Shown one piece after another: positions 49,214-59,228 of a stretch of DNA of 64,000 nucleotides; within the stretch, counting starts at the first letter, position 1, and every line of letters begins with the position of its first letter. The notes beneath the pieces are model-generated. The model saw only the letters and a program-made list of their open reading frames with translations, ran no database searches and was not told where the DNA came from. The stretch lies in contig WSXU01000009.1 of NCBI GenBank assembly GCA_009773455.1, forward strand, positions 1-64,000. Reading direction: 5' to 3'. This DNA is from Bacteroidota bacterium (GTDB taxonomy: Bacteria > Bacteroidota > Bacteroidia > Bacteroidales > Lentimicrobiaceae). The position numbers were made by a program, and so were the translations under genes.

Positions 49214-52093
49214 ATGAAATTCGTTGAAACTGATATAAGGCCTGATGCGCAGAACATTGCTGAAGTTTCCGGCGACAGGCTGGAGATTTTCGGTGCAAGG
49301 GTTCACAATCTGCAGAATATAGATCTGACCATTCCACGCAACAAACTGGTGGTGATTACAGGTCTGAGCGGGAGCGGAAAATCCTCACTGGCATTTGACA
49401 CCATTTATGCCGAAGGACAACGGCGGTATATGGAAACCTTTTCAGCCTATGCCCGCCAGTTTATCGGCAACCTTGAACGCCCCGATGTCGATGAAATCAA
49501 TGGCCTGAGCCCGGTAATCTCCATCGAGCAAAAATCGACGTCACGCAATCCAAGGTCGACGGTTGGCACCATTACCGAGATTTATGATTTCATGAGGCTT
49601 TTGTTTGCGCGTGCATCGGTAGCCTATTCACCGGTAACCGGGCAGCCCCTGGTCAAATATACCGAACAGAAAATTGTCGAACTGATCCATGAATCATTTG
49701 ATCAGAAGGAAATACTGATACTGGCCCCGCTGGTTAAGGGCCGCAAAGGCCATTACAGGGAACTTTTCGAGCAGTTGCGCAAACAGGGATTCCTCAGGGT
49801 CAGGGTCGATGGCGAATTGCGCGAAATCAGTTTCGGGCTGCAGCTCGACCGATACAAGACCCATGATATTGAGCTGGTTGTCGACAAATTGCCGGTGAAC
49901 CAGAAATCGTCGCAACGCATCCTGGCTTCGGCACAAACAGCACTCAGGCAAGGCAAAGGCACCATTATGATCATCGTCAATGCCACAGGTGAAAGTCGCT
50001 ACCTCAGCAAGAAGCTGATGGATCCGGCAACCGGCGCTGCTTTTGATGAACCTGAGCCCAATTCTTTCTCCTTCAATTCTCCTTATGGAGCCTGTCCGCA
50101 TTGTAACGGCCTTGGAACCATCACCGAGATCGATCTGAAAAAGATCATTCCAGATCCATCGAAAAGCATCCGCAAAGGAGGATTCGCTCCCCTGGGAGAA
50201 GCAAAAACCACCTGGATTTTCAGGCAGGTTGAAGCGCTTGGCGAAAAATACGGTTTTACGCTCGATACGCCCGTCAGCGATATACCTGAAGTAGCCATCA
50301 ATGCCATCCTGTATGGATCGGATGAGGTGCTGAAGGTTAAAAATGAATACCTGGGAGTTACCTCATCTTACTCACTGAATTTCGAAGGGCTGGTAAACTA
50401 TATCACAACTCAGGCTGTGGAGAGCGGTGCCAACGGTGTTCGTAAATGGGCCAACAGCTTTATGAATTACAGCAGTTGCCCGGAATGCCATGGCAGCCGT
50501 CTGAAAGCCGAATCGCTGAATTTCAGGATTGCAGAACAAACCATAGCCGCATTATCAGAAATGGAACTCGGGCAGCTGAACGAATGGTTTATGCGCGAAG
50601 ACCTGTTTCCCGAGGAAAGACGAAGGGTGGTGGCTCACGAAATTATCCGTGAGCTCCGGAACCGGATCGGGTTCCTGCTGGACGTCGGCCTCGACTACCT
50701 TACCCTTAACCGGACTGCCGGCAGCCTCTCGGGGGGTGAAGCTCAGCGCATCAGGCTGGCAACGCAGATCGGATCGCAACTGGTCGGGGTGCTCTACATC
50801 CTGGATGAACCCAGCATTGGCCTGCACCAGCGCGACAACCAGCGGTTGATCAAAGCACTGCAGGACCTGCGCGACATAGGGAATTCAGTGATTGTGGTTG
50901 AACACGACAAAGACATGATACTGGCCGCTGACTTTGTGGTTGACATAGGTCCCGGAGCCGGAAGGCACGGGGGACGGATCATGGCCACCGGAACACCGGA
51001 ACATCTGCAGAAATGCCACACCATCACCTGCGCCTATCTCAGCGGTGAGAGACACATTGAAATCCCTTCAGTCAGACGGAAAGGGAACGGCAACAACATT
51101 GTTCTGACAGGGGCATCAGGCAATAACCTCCTGAACGTCAACCTGAAACTGCCTCTGGGAGTTTTTGTTTGCATTACCGGAGTTTCAGGAAGCGGCAAAA
51201 GCAGCCTGATCAACGAAACCCTGTATCCTATCCTGAGCAGGCATTTTTATCGCTCTGACCGCAAACCCCTTCCCTATAAAAGCATTGCCGGTCTGGAACA
51301 CATCGATAAGGTTATTGAAATCGACCAGTCACCTATTGGCCGTACACCCAGGTCGAACCCGGCAACCTACACCGGGGTTTTTGATGATATCAGGAAATTG
51401 TTTGCCGTGTTGCCCGAGTCCAAGATACGGGGATACCAGGCCGGGAGGTTTTCGTTCAATGTGAAGGGTGGCCGCTGCGAAACCTGTAAGGGCGCCGGAG
51501 TGCGGGTGATCGAAATGAATTTCCTGCCCGATGTCAATGTCCCCTGCGAAACCTGCAACAGCAAAAGATACAACCGAGAAACACTGGAAGTCAGGTTCAA
51601 GGGTAAATCAATCAACGATGTACTCGATATGACCATTGATCAGGCCGTTGACTTTTTCGGAAGTATTCCATCCATTCTTCAGAAGATCAGAACGCTGAAA
51701 GAAGTCGGACTTGGCTATATCACGCTGGGGCAACAATCAACCACCTTATCCGGAGGTGAGGCACAACGTGTGAAATTAGCCACAGAGCTGTCGAAGAAGG
51801 ACACCGGACAAACACTTTACATTCTTGACGAACCAACCACAGGGCTTCACTTTGAGGATGTGAATGTACTGCTGGGTGTTTTAAACCGTCTGGTCGACCG
51901 TAGCAATACGGTGCTGGTGATTGAGCACAACATGGAAGTGATTAAGGTTGCCGACCACATTGTTGACCTCGGACCAGGGGGTGGAAGACGTGGCGGAAAA
52001 ATCATTGCCGAGGGTACACCGGAGAAGGTAAGCAGGATCAGCGACAGCCTGACCGGGATGTTTCTGAAAGATGAATTAGTCAGGCAGATTTGA
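49214..52093 (+). CDS. uvrA: Excinuclease ABC subunit UvrA
   Basis: A 959-residue ATPase that scans DNA for bulky lesions in nucleotide excision repair. Two ABC modules are present: Walker A 'GLSGSGKSSLAFDT' and 'GVSGSGKSSLINET', with signature motifs 'LSGGEAQRIRLATQIGS' and 'LSGGEAQRVKLATELSK'. 'NLERPDVDEINGLSPVISIE' is UvrA-specific. The C-terminal zinc module is complete (Cys in 'GGRCETCKGAG' and 'VPCETCNSKRY'). The first zinc module keeps only one CxxC ('GACPHCNGLG'); the earlier pair is absent ('LMDPATGAAFDEP'), as in other Bacteroidota UvrA as far as I recall. Full length. Confidence 0.96.
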   Translation: MKFVETDIRPDAQNIAEVSGDRLEIFGARVHNLQNIDLTIPRNKLVVITGLSGSGKSSLAFDTIYAEGQRRYMETFSAYARQFIGNLERPDVDEINGLSPVISIEQKSTSRNPRSTVGTITEIYDFMRLLFARASVAYSPVTGQPLVKYTEQKIVELIHESFDQKEILILAPLVKGRKGHYRELFEQLRKQGFLRVRVDGELREISFGLQLDRYKTHDIELVVDKLPVNQKSSQRILASAQTALRQGKGTIMIIVNATGESRYLSKKLMDPATGAAFDEPEPNSFSFNSPYGACPHCNGLGTITEIDLKKIIPDPSKSIRKGGFAPLGEAKTTWIFRQVEALGEKYGFTLDTPVSDIPEVAINAILYGSDEVLKVKNEYLGVTSSYSLNFEGLVNYITTQAVESGANGVRKWANSFMNYSSCPECHGSRLKAESLNFRIAEQTIAALSEMELGQLNEWFMREDLFPEERRRVVAHEIIRELRNRIGFLLDVGLDYLTLNRTAGSLSGGEAQRIRLATQIGSQLVGVLYILDEPSIGLHQRDNQRLIKALQDLRDIGNSVIVVEHDKDMILAADFVVDIGPGAGRHGGRIMATGTPEHLQKCHTITCAYLSGERHIEIPSVRRKGNGNNIVLTGASGNNLLNVNLKLPLGVFVCITGVSGSGKSSLINETLYPILSRHFYRSDRKPLPYKSIAGLEHIDKVIEIDQSPIGRTPRSNPATYTGVFDDIRKLFAVLPESKIRGYQAGRFSFNVKGGRCETCKGAGVRVIEMNFLPDVNVPCETCNSKRYNRETLEVRFKGKSINDVLDMTIDQAVDFFGSIPSILQKIRTLKEVGLGYITLGQQSTTLSGGEAQRVKLATELSKKDTGQTLYILDEPTTGLHFEDVNVLLGVLNRLVDRSNTVLVIEHNMEVIKVADHIVDLGPGGGRRGGKIIAEGTPEKVSRISDSLTGMFLKDELVRQI

Positions 52094-52144
52094 CGGATAT
52101 TAATATATTTTAAATTTATTATACGACTATTTAAGTCTTTTTCG

Positions 52145-52169
52145 TATATTTACGCCCCCATTTAATGGG
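52145..52169 (+). promoter_or_regulatory. Variant -7 box and small leader hairpin before the LOG gene
   Basis: TATATTTA (52145-52152) is a one-base variant of TAnnTTTG, 47 bases before ATG 52199. CCCAT (52157-52161) and ATGGG (52165-52169) form a short hairpin in the leader. Confidence 0.35.
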
Positions 52170-52198
52170 TTACCTAATTGATCTGCTAAGAATTAACT

Positions 52199-52918
52199 AT
52201 GCATTCTGAAGGACTGAACGAAGAGGATAGAATAAGAGAAGCGATTACCCCAAAAAGCTGGAATGAAATCATGACCAGCGACTCCTGGGCAGTTTTCAAA
52301 ATAATGGCTGAGTTTGTTGAAGGATTTGAGAAACTTGGAAGAATCGGCCCTTGTGTGACCATTTTCGGTTCAGCGCGCACCCCCTCAAACCATCGTTATT
52401 ACAAGCTTGCCGAGGAAATAGCCTATATGCTGACCAAGAAAGGTTTCGGGGTTATATCAGGAGGTGGTCCCGGCATTATGGAAGCAGCCAATAAAGGCGC
52501 CCATTTTGGCGGAGGGAGATCGGTGGGGCTCAACATTGAACTGCCTTTTGAGCAGAATTCGAACCCCTTTATTGATCCTGACAAATTAATGAGTTTTGAT
52601 TATTTCTTTGTCAGAAAGGTAATGTTCATGAGGTACTCGCAGGGGTACATCGTATTACCGGGCGGATTCGGTACGCTGGATGAGATGTTTGAAGCCATTA
52701 CGCTGATACAGACGCATAAAGCCGTTCGTTTTCCGATTGTTTTGGTTTCAAAAGAATACTGGCAGGGCCTCTATACGTGGATTAAGGAGAGGATGCTGGA
52801 AGAAAAAAATATTAATGCCGGTGATCTAAATATCTTTTCAATTGTTGATACTGCTGAAGAAGCGGTAAGTACCATTGAAGAATACTATAATAAATACGCT
52901 TTAAAACCAAACTTCTGA
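52199..52918 (+). CDS. LOG family (TIGR00730) nucleotide 5'-monophosphate phosphoribohydrolase
   Basis: A 239-residue Rossmann-fold protein. The family motifs are 'VISGGGPGIMEAANKGA' (about residues 85-101) and 'LPGGFGTLDEMFEA' (153-166, PGGxGTxxE), with a conserved 'MRYSQGYIV' between. Members hydrolyse cytokinin riboside or purine nucleoside monophosphates to base and ribose phosphate, and many bacterial copies act on AMP-like substrates. It has a 45-residue N-terminal extension before the fold. It is cytoplasmic. The retropepsin-like gene begins 51 bases later. Confidence 0.92.
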   Translation: MHSEGLNEEDRIREAITPKSWNEIMTSDSWAVFKIMAEFVEGFEKLGRIGPCVTIFGSARTPSNHRYYKLAEEIAYMLTKKGFGVISGGGPGIMEAANKGAHFGGGRSVGLNIELPFEQNSNPFIDPDKLMSFDYFFVRKVMFMRYSQGYIVLPGGFGTLDEMFEAITLIQTHKAVRFPIVLVSKEYWQGLYTWIKERMLEEKNINAGDLNIFSIVDTAEEAVSTIEEYYNKYALKPNF

Positions 52919-52969
52919 GACTTGCCGGGAATCGGGTCCTGAATGTTTTAACTTCAAAAACAAAACGAC

Positions 52970-53434
52970 ATGACATCATTGAGATTAATTCAACTTAATT
53001 TTGAGACGGGAGGGTACAATCTCCTGGCTCGGGTGATTATCAACGATAAACCAGCATTGCTGATGGTTGATACAAGCTCTCCCAAAACCGTGCTTGATAC
53101 GGATCACCTTCAAAAGTTTGTTAGTCAGACAGAACTTAAACGCAGTTCAAGGAAGAATCTCGCTCCGGGCGCTGCCAGTGTATACAGCTATGTAGCCAAC
53201 ATCGAAAAGTTAGAAATTGGCTCTGTGGTCATTGAAAATTACAAGGCTTCTTCTGTAGACCTGGGGAACATCAACCGTTCATTCAGGGGCATGGGCAATC
53301 CACAGATTGACGGATTACTGGGTTGCGACCTGCTGCGTCATTGCAAGGCAACCATCGATTTCGAAAACAGGGAACTCAAACTCGGCGTGCTCGTTGAGCC
53401 CACCGACACCCCGGTTAACTCGGTTATCGAATAA
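52970..53434 (+). CDS. Cytoplasmic retropepsin-like aspartic protease family protein
   Basis: A 154-residue single-domain protein of the retropepsin-like clan. The active-site strand reads 'PALLMVDTSSPKTVLDTDHL', with Asp34 in a DTS motif in place of DTG. The flap/hydrophobic part is 'YVANIEKLEIGSVVIENYKA', and the end 'DGLLGCDLLRHCKATIDFEN' matches the I/LLG-x-D/x-L-L-x-x-x-x-x-I-D motif of the clan. No signal peptide is present, so it is probably cytoplasmic and would work as a homodimer. The substrate is unknown. Its last 11 bases overlap the end of the convergent gene. Confidence 0.85.
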   Translation: MTSLRLIQLNFETGGYNLLARVIINDKPALLMVDTSSPKTVLDTDHLQKFVSQTELKRSSRKNLAPGAASVYSYVANIEKLEIGSVVIENYKASSVDLGNINRSFRGMGNPQIDGLLGCDLLRHCKATIDFENRELKLGVLVEPTDTPVNSVIE

Positions 53435-55673
53435 TTATCACCTTTTCTCTGATTACAATCCAGGGATGATCTGATTTCCTGGCTTCAACAATAATCACTC
53501 CGGTATAGGGTTCTTCAATGGCAATCATATTGTCGATAGAGCCATATACCGGATTGCTTTTCAGGAGTGTCCCACTGACGCTGTAGACATTCAGCTGCCA
53601 TTCCTCCCTTCCTTCAGGCACCACTTTTATCACACCACTTGACGGATTCGGAAAAATTCTTATTTTTCCTTGTTCAGACTGTGGGGAATCAATTTCTGCA
53701 GGACCGGGAACTGTGCCCCGGAACAAAGTAATCCCTCCACTATAATTACCAACCGCGAGTTCGGGGTAACCATCGTTGTTCAGGTCTGCCCAGGCCGGTG
53801 CTGTCCGAACGCCTTCAAAAATATACATAAAGCGGTCTTCATCTTCATTAAACGGCTTTCCGGGAATATTGGTGATACCCGAATAAAACCTGAGCCATCC
53901 CGACTCAGAACCCGCCAGCAGCCGGAGATCCCCACCTGTCATCCTGAAAAGGCAGGGCACACTGTAGCCGGTATATGAAACCGATTGATCGGTGACATTA
54001 ACCTCCCCGAAAAAATCCGAAACCCGGTTATAAACGGGATTTCCTGGTATTCCGTCGTTGTGAAAATAGGAGAGCTTACCGCTTAAAGACCCCAGAACCA
54101 GGTCTTTTAACCCGTCGTTGTCGATATCGGTAAAAGCCGGGGTACTGTATCCCTCTACCCCGACATCCTGGTAATTTCTGACAGGATCGGCAAACGCTGG
54201 AAGGCTCCCGGGACCAGCTTCATTAACACTCAGCCAAAGGTCACCCAGACTGTTACCGGTGAGCATATCCAGGTCACCATCACCATCCAGATCATCCAAT
54301 GCAGGATAAACCCCCAAAAGCCCCTGCTGAGAAAACCGGCCAAAATCATCATCGGCCAGGAAAAAAGATGGCGACTCCGGCGTCCCGTCATTGAGATACA
54401 GGTGAAGCCTCCCTGTGTAATCGCATTTCAACTGACCATATTCATTTACTATACAGGTATCATACAGGCCATAGTTCCCCACCAGCAGGTCAGTCAGACC
54501 ATCACCGTTGACATCCCCGAACACAGGGTATGCTCCCAGACCCATATCGATCATTCCATCCTGAAGAAATGACCTGGTAAGCAGGCCGCAATCGTTCAGA
54601 TTGGTGACGTTTTTGCAATCGCTGTAAAGCCAGACACTTTCAGAGCCCTGCGACTTCACCAGGCTGGGATCGAAGGGTGAAACGAGCAACTGTTCTGTTC
54701 CATCGTTGTACAGATCAATTTTCTGAACCAGCGGAAATGACCACAGATCGACCGGATCTGCAGCCGGCCACGCCGGAAGTTGTTCTACCATGGCCGCATC
54801 CATTTCAGTACCACCGTTCCTCAATGCCACCACATCGCTGAAACCGACATCCCCCAGCACCAGATCGCTGAGTCCGTCTCCGGTCAGGTCTTTCAGCAGG
54901 AATGTTGATCCTGTATGCTTGGGTTCGCCTGAAAGCTTCCTGAAGGTGAAATCAACACAGGTATCAAATACGATGACATTCGATTCATTGCTCTCGGCAA
55001 AACGGCCCCAGCAGTTGCTTACCTTGTGATAAACCAGTGAATCGGAGTTCCCGTATAATTCCTGCGACATATTCCGGTGATTCTCAACAAATGAACCAAG
55101 CCCCCAGAAAGTAAGAATATCAAGGTCCCCGTCACCATCAAGGTCTTCGATGGCAGGATAATCAACGTAGGTCACCAGCAGGTTGGTGAAAATATCGCCC
55201 TGAAGCGAGGTCAGGTATGGATCGACCGCCTTATCAAATGAAGGAAGGGCCGTGCCCCTGTTCCTGTAAACCATGATTCCACCGGGTGTATAGGTGAAAA
55301 AATCCATAAATCCGTCGTTGTTATAGTCGGCGGTCTGAAACCACTGGGAAAGCGGAGGAAAATATCGTCTGAATTCAGGAGCATAATCAAACCCCGGAGA
55401 AAAACCGGAAGAATTATAAACAAAGGGAAGTATACGGTCCCCATGGCGATCAAAGATGATCAGGTCAGGGATGCCATCGGAATTTACATCAAATTTCCCG
55501 AACTGCACATTGTTGAGACCTCCGGCCCACGGATCCCTTAAAAGAAGTCCGTCAGACTTTACCGGTATGTCTGTCCACGTTGTAAAGCCAAAATCGTTCA
55601 TCTCCTGAGCCGATAAACCGGAAAGAGTGAATAATCCGCAAAAAAAGACAAGAATCCTGATCATTCGTTTCAT
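53424..55673 (-). CDS. Secreted FG-GAP/VCBS repeat protein with T9SS type A tail
   Basis: A 749-residue secreted protein. Start 55673 (MKRMIRILVFF) gives a clean signal peptide ending 'GLSAQ'; a GTG at 55694 is less likely. At least six FG-GAP/VCBS blades with calcium-type DxDxDG loops are seen: 'DVNSDGIPDLIIFD', 'DLDGDGDLDILTFW', 'DVNGDGLTDLLVGN', 'DLDGDGDLDMLTGN', 'DIDNDGLKDLVLGS' and 'DLNNDGYPELAVGN'. Together they form an integrin-like beta-propeller. The last about 80 residues ('GKIRIFPNPSSGVIKVVPE', 'LNVYSVSGTLLKS') are a type A type IX secretion sorting domain. It is probably a cell-surface or released adhesin-like protein. Confidence 0.93.
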   Translation of the reverse strand: MKRMIRILVFFCGLFTLSGLSAQEMNDFGFTTWTDIPVKSDGLLLRDPWAGGLNNVQFGKFDVNSDGIPDLIIFDRHGDRILPFVYNSSGFSPGFDYAPEFRRYFPPLSQWFQTADYNNDGFMDFFTYTPGGIMVYRNRGTALPSFDKAVDPYLTSLQGDIFTNLLVTYVDYPAIEDLDGDGDLDILTFWGLGSFVENHRNMSQELYGNSDSLVYHKVSNCWGRFAESNESNVIVFDTCVDFTFRKLSGEPKHTGSTFLLKDLTGDGLSDLVLGDVGFSDVVALRNGGTEMDAAMVEQLPAWPAADPVDLWSFPLVQKIDLYNDGTEQLLVSPFDPSLVKSQGSESVWLYSDCKNVTNLNDCGLLTRSFLQDGMIDMGLGAYPVFGDVNGDGLTDLLVGNYGLYDTCIVNEYGQLKCDYTGRLHLYLNDGTPESPSFFLADDDFGRFSQQGLLGVYPALDDLDGDGDLDMLTGNSLGDLWLSVNEAGPGSLPAFADPVRNYQDVGVEGYSTPAFTDIDNDGLKDLVLGSLSGKLSYFHNDGIPGNPVYNRVSDFFGEVNVTDQSVSYTGYSVPCLFRMTGGDLRLLAGSESGWLRFYSGITNIPGKPFNEDEDRFMYIFEGVRTAPAWADLNNDGYPELAVGNYSGGITLFRGTVPGPAEIDSPQSEQGKIRIFPNPSSGVIKVVPEGREEWQLNVYSVSGTLLKSNPVYGSIDNMIAIEEPYTGVIIVEARKSDHPWIVIREKVIIIR

Positions 55674-56074
55674 ATAATACTGAAGCCAGACCACTTACAG
55701 GGGCTTTTCTGCAAAGGTAACGATACAATGAATGCACAATTGTGATGGCTGACAAAACATCAGAATTATCCTGCATCAACCATCAGAACAATGCCATCAA
55801 AAAGGTGAGAAGAAGCATAATACGGATAAAAATCCAACACTTTAACCATATAATTCGATCAATCTGGACCGGTTCATATAAATATAATTCTTTACATATG
55901 AAAAGCATCGGATTGCCAGTTGTGTTATAAACCGCGCTAAACAATGAAATATCAAGATCAAGCAGGAAAAAACGGCTGAAAAAAAACTTGAAAACCCGAA
56001 TTGGTAAATTATAATAGATGTTCTATATTTGCAGGCTCAAAAAATTAGTCTAATACATTTAATCTTACTTACAC
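55674..56074. other. Divergent intergenic region, about 400 bases
   Basis: It holds the secDF promoter at 56001-56031. A 62-residue plus-strand frame (55742-55930) is basic and without family features; it is rejected as coding. The rest is AT-rich and featureless. Confidence 0.4.
56001..56031 (+). promoter_or_regulatory. Promoter of secDF
   Basis: TTG (56001-56003) and TATATTTG (56024-56031) with a 20-base spacer fit the Bacteroidota housekeeping promoter. The start codon is 43 bases downstream. Confidence 0.65.
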
Positions 56075-59000
56075 ATGCAGAATAAGGGTGCTATTAAATT
56101 TTTCGCGATTGCATTGGCAATTGTGTGCCTTTTTCAGCTTTCGTTCACATTCTTTTCGAAAAGAGTAGAGAAAAAAGCAAGTGATTTTGCGATGAACGAA
56201 GAGGCGAAAAGCCTGGCAAAGCAGTTGTCCAAAGGCAATGCGACGCTCGAACTTACATTGCTTGATTCAATCAGCAAATCTAGGGAGCGTTATTATCTCG
56301 ACTCAATGTCGAAACAGCCTGTTTTCAATATTCTCGTCCGCAAATATACCTATCAGGAGTGTAAAGAGCGTGAACTCAACCTTGGTCTCGACCTTAAGGG
56401 GGGTATGAACGTTACCCTTGAAGTTTCCGTGGTTGACATTGTGAGGGCGTTATCAGGCTATAGCACCAATCCTGTATTTACACAGGCCATAGACAGGGCT
56501 GTTCAGAAACAGCGCAACAGCCAGAGCGATTTTGTTACGCTGTTCGGCCAATCCTTCGCTGAAGTTGATCCGAATGCCAAGCTGGCTGCAATTTTCAATA
56601 CCGTTGAACTGAAAGACCGTGTAAACTTTAATTCCACCAACGAAGAGGTATTGGCTGTTATCCGCCAGGAGACCAAGGGTGCCATCGACCGCACATTCAA
56701 TATTCTCCGTACCCGTATCGACCGTTTCGGTGTTGCCCAGCCAAATATCCAGCAGTTACAGACTGCCGGCCGCATCCTGGTTGAGCTTCCCGGTATAAAG
56801 GAACCCGATCGCGTGCGTAAGCTCCTGCAGGGAACAGCCCAGCTTGAGTTCTGGGAAACCTACCAGTTCTCGGATCTGGTACCTTATTTTGAAGATGCCA
56901 ACAAAAGGCTGGCTGCCGGAGGTTCCATTGATTCAACCAAAGTTGATTCAACGAAGACCGATTCCACCAAAAAGGCAACAGCACCAGCAAAGGATACGAC
57001 TGCAGTTGCCAAGAGCGATTCAGCCAAATCAACGCTGCTCGACAAGATCAGCGATACAGCCTCCACCGATAAGAACAAACAGTCGTTTGAAAAGTATGCC
57101 AAGGAAAACCCACTGTATGCTTACATGAATCCTGCGATTTTCCCAGACAAGAACGGAAAGTATTTCCCGGGAGAAGGTGCTACTGTAGGATTCTCGATGA
57201 TCAAGGATACTGCCAGGGTCAACAGGATGTTAAAGGAAGTAAAAGGCGTTTTTCCGCGTGACCTGAAGCTGGCATGGACTGTTAAACCTGAGAAAGACAG
57301 GCCGGAAGTTCTTGAACTCACTGCCCTGAAAGTAACCAGCCGTGACGGCAAAGCTCCTCTGGGTGGCGACGCTGTTGTTGATGCCCGCCAGGATTACGAT
57401 CCGAACGGACGCGTTGAAATAACCATGCTGATGAATCCCGACGGTGCCAAGACATGGAAAAGGCTGACCGCTGATAACATCGGAAATCAGATCGCCATCG
57501 TGCTCGACGGTTACGTTTATTCAGCACCGAGGGTTAATGGTGAAATCCCCAACGGAAGATCATCCATTACAGGTAACTTCAGTGTTGAGGAAGCCCTTGA
57601 CCTTGCCAACATTCTGAAAGCCGGTAAACTCCCGGCCCCTGCGCGCATTGTACAGGAAGAAATCGTAGGTCCTTCACTCGGACGCGAATCCATCAATGCC
57701 GGTCTGGCATCGTTCCTGATCGCCTTCCTGCTGGTACTCCTCTATATGGGTCTCTATTACAACCGTGCCGGCTGGATTGCCAACATCGCGCTGGTTGCCA
57801 ACATATTCTTCATTTTCGGTGTTCTTACCTCACTTGGTGCTGTACTTACACTCCCTGGTATCGCGGGTATTGTACTTACCCTCGGTATGGCAGTGGATGC
57901 AAACGTTATTATTTACGAACGTGTCCGTGAAGAGTTAAGGGCCGGAAAGGGAATGAGGCTTGCCATCCACGACGGTTATCAGAACGCCTACTCGGCCATC
58001 ATCGACGGTAACGTTACGACCATCCTTACTGGTATCGTACTTTATATCTTCGGTTCAGGTCCAATTCAGGGATTTGCCACAACACTGATCATTGGTATCA
58101 TCACCTCACTGTTCACAGCCATCTTTATTTCGAGGATAATTTTCGAAAGGCTGCTCAACAAGAACAAGAACATCACCTTCGACAACAGTGTAACCCGGAA
58201 TGCTTTCGCCAATGTGAACATCGATTTTATCGCTATCCGCAAAAAACTGTACATCGTTTCCGGAGTTGTCATCTTTATCGGAATTATTTCTCTTGCAACC
58301 AAAGGGCTGAACTTCGGTGTTGACTTCACCGGGGGACGCACCTATGTTGTAAGGTTCGACAAGGAAGTAACCACCGAGGATATCAGGGCCTCTCTTGCCA
58401 AGCAGTTTGGTGAGGCGCCTGAAGTTAAAACATTCGGAGCCGGAAGCCAGGTGAAAATCACCACCAAATACATGATTGAAGAAGATACCCATATTGTTGA
58501 TTCACTGGTTGAAACAAAACTCTTTGAAGGGGTTAAACAATTCTACACTACTTCAATGACCCGTCAGGATTTTACCTCCGATGATGAGGCAAAAGTCCTT
58601 GGCCGACTCAGTTCACAGAAAGTAGGTCCTACCATTGCCGACGACATCAAGCAGGGTGCCGTTATGGCCGTGTTCTTTGCCCTTCTCGTGATCTTCATTT
58701 ACATCGCCATCCGTTTCAAGAAATGGCAGTATGGTCTCGGTGGTCTTACTTCACTAACCCATGACACCCTGATCACGATCTCACTGTATTCGATATTCTA
58801 TGGCATCCTGCCGTTCAACCTTGAAGTTGATCAGGCTTTCATTGCGGCCTTGCTGACCATCATCGGATATTCAATCAACGATACCGTGATTATCTTCGAC
58901 AGGATCAGGGAATACATCACACTGTATCCGAAACGTGATCTGAAGGATAATATGAACCACGCCATGAACAGTACCCTGGGTCGTACCTTCAATACAGCAG

Positions 59001-59200
59001 GAACCACCCTCGTAACACTGATCGCTATCTTCATCTTTGGCGGTGATGTCATCAGGGGATTCACCTTTGCCCTTATGGTAGGCATCGCCATCGGTACCTA
59101 TTCATCCATCTTCAATGCGGCACCAATCGCCTTTGACCTTATCAATATGAATAATCGTCGTAAGAAAAGGAAAGAAGAACTGAAAAAAGCTGTCAAATAG
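56075..59200 (+). CDS. secDF: Fused protein-export membrane protein SecDF
   Basis: A 1041-residue fusion of SecD and SecF, which uses the proton gradient to pull proteins out of the Sec channel on the periplasmic side. The SecD half has 'NLGLDLKGGMNVTLEV' and 'GIAGIVLTLGMAVDANVIIY' plus 'ERVREELRAGK'. The SecF half has 'GLNFGVDFTGGRTYVVRFD' and 'IGYSINDTVIIFDRIREYI', the D1/D4-type motifs. Twelve membrane segments are expected. A low-complexity insertion at about residues 285-345, rich in Asp-Ser-Thr-Lys and Ala ('DSTKVDSTKTDSTKK'), lies in the periplasmic part of SecD. It is monocistronic and closed by a terminator. Confidence 0.96.
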   Translation: MQNKGAIKFFAIALAIVCLFQLSFTFFSKRVEKKASDFAMNEEAKSLAKQLSKGNATLELTLLDSISKSRERYYLDSMSKQPVFNILVRKYTYQECKERELNLGLDLKGGMNVTLEVSVVDIVRALSGYSTNPVFTQAIDRAVQKQRNSQSDFVTLFGQSFAEVDPNAKLAAIFNTVELKDRVNFNSTNEEVLAVIRQETKGAIDRTFNILRTRIDRFGVAQPNIQQLQTAGRILVELPGIKEPDRVRKLLQGTAQLEFWETYQFSDLVPYFEDANKRLAAGGSIDSTKVDSTKTDSTKKATAPAKDTTAVAKSDSAKSTLLDKISDTASTDKNKQSFEKYAKENPLYAYMNPAIFPDKNGKYFPGEGATVGFSMIKDTARVNRMLKEVKGVFPRDLKLAWTVKPEKDRPEVLELTALKVTSRDGKAPLGGDAVVDARQDYDPNGRVEITMLMNPDGAKTWKRLTADNIGNQIAIVLDGYVYSAPRVNGEIPNGRSSITGNFSVEEALDLANILKAGKLPAPARIVQEEIVGPSLGRESINAGLASFLIAFLLVLLYMGLYYNRAGWIANIALVANIFFIFGVLTSLGAVLTLPGIAGIVLTLGMAVDANVIIYERVREELRAGKGMRLAIHDGYQNAYSAIIDGNVTTILTGIVLYIFGSGPIQGFATTLIIGIITSLFTAIFISRIIFERLLNKNKNITFDNSVTRNAFANVNIDFIAIRKKLYIVSGVVIFIGIISLATKGLNFGVDFTGGRTYVVRFDKEVTTEDIRASLAKQFGEAPEVKTFGAGSQVKITTKYMIEEDTHIVDSLVETKLFEGVKQFYTTSMTRQDFTSDDEAKVLGRLSSQKVGPTIADDIKQGAVMAVFFALLVIFIYIAIRFKKWQYGLGGLTSLTHDTLITISLYSIFYGILPFNLEVDQAFIAALLTIIGYSINDTVIIFDRIREYITLYPKRDLKDNMNHAMNSTLGRTFNTAGTTLVTLIAIFIFGGDVIRGFTFALMVGIAIGTYSSIFNAAPIAFDLINMNNRRKKRKEELKKAVK

Positions 59201-59228
59201 GCTGGATCGAATTCGAATTATAAAAGAG

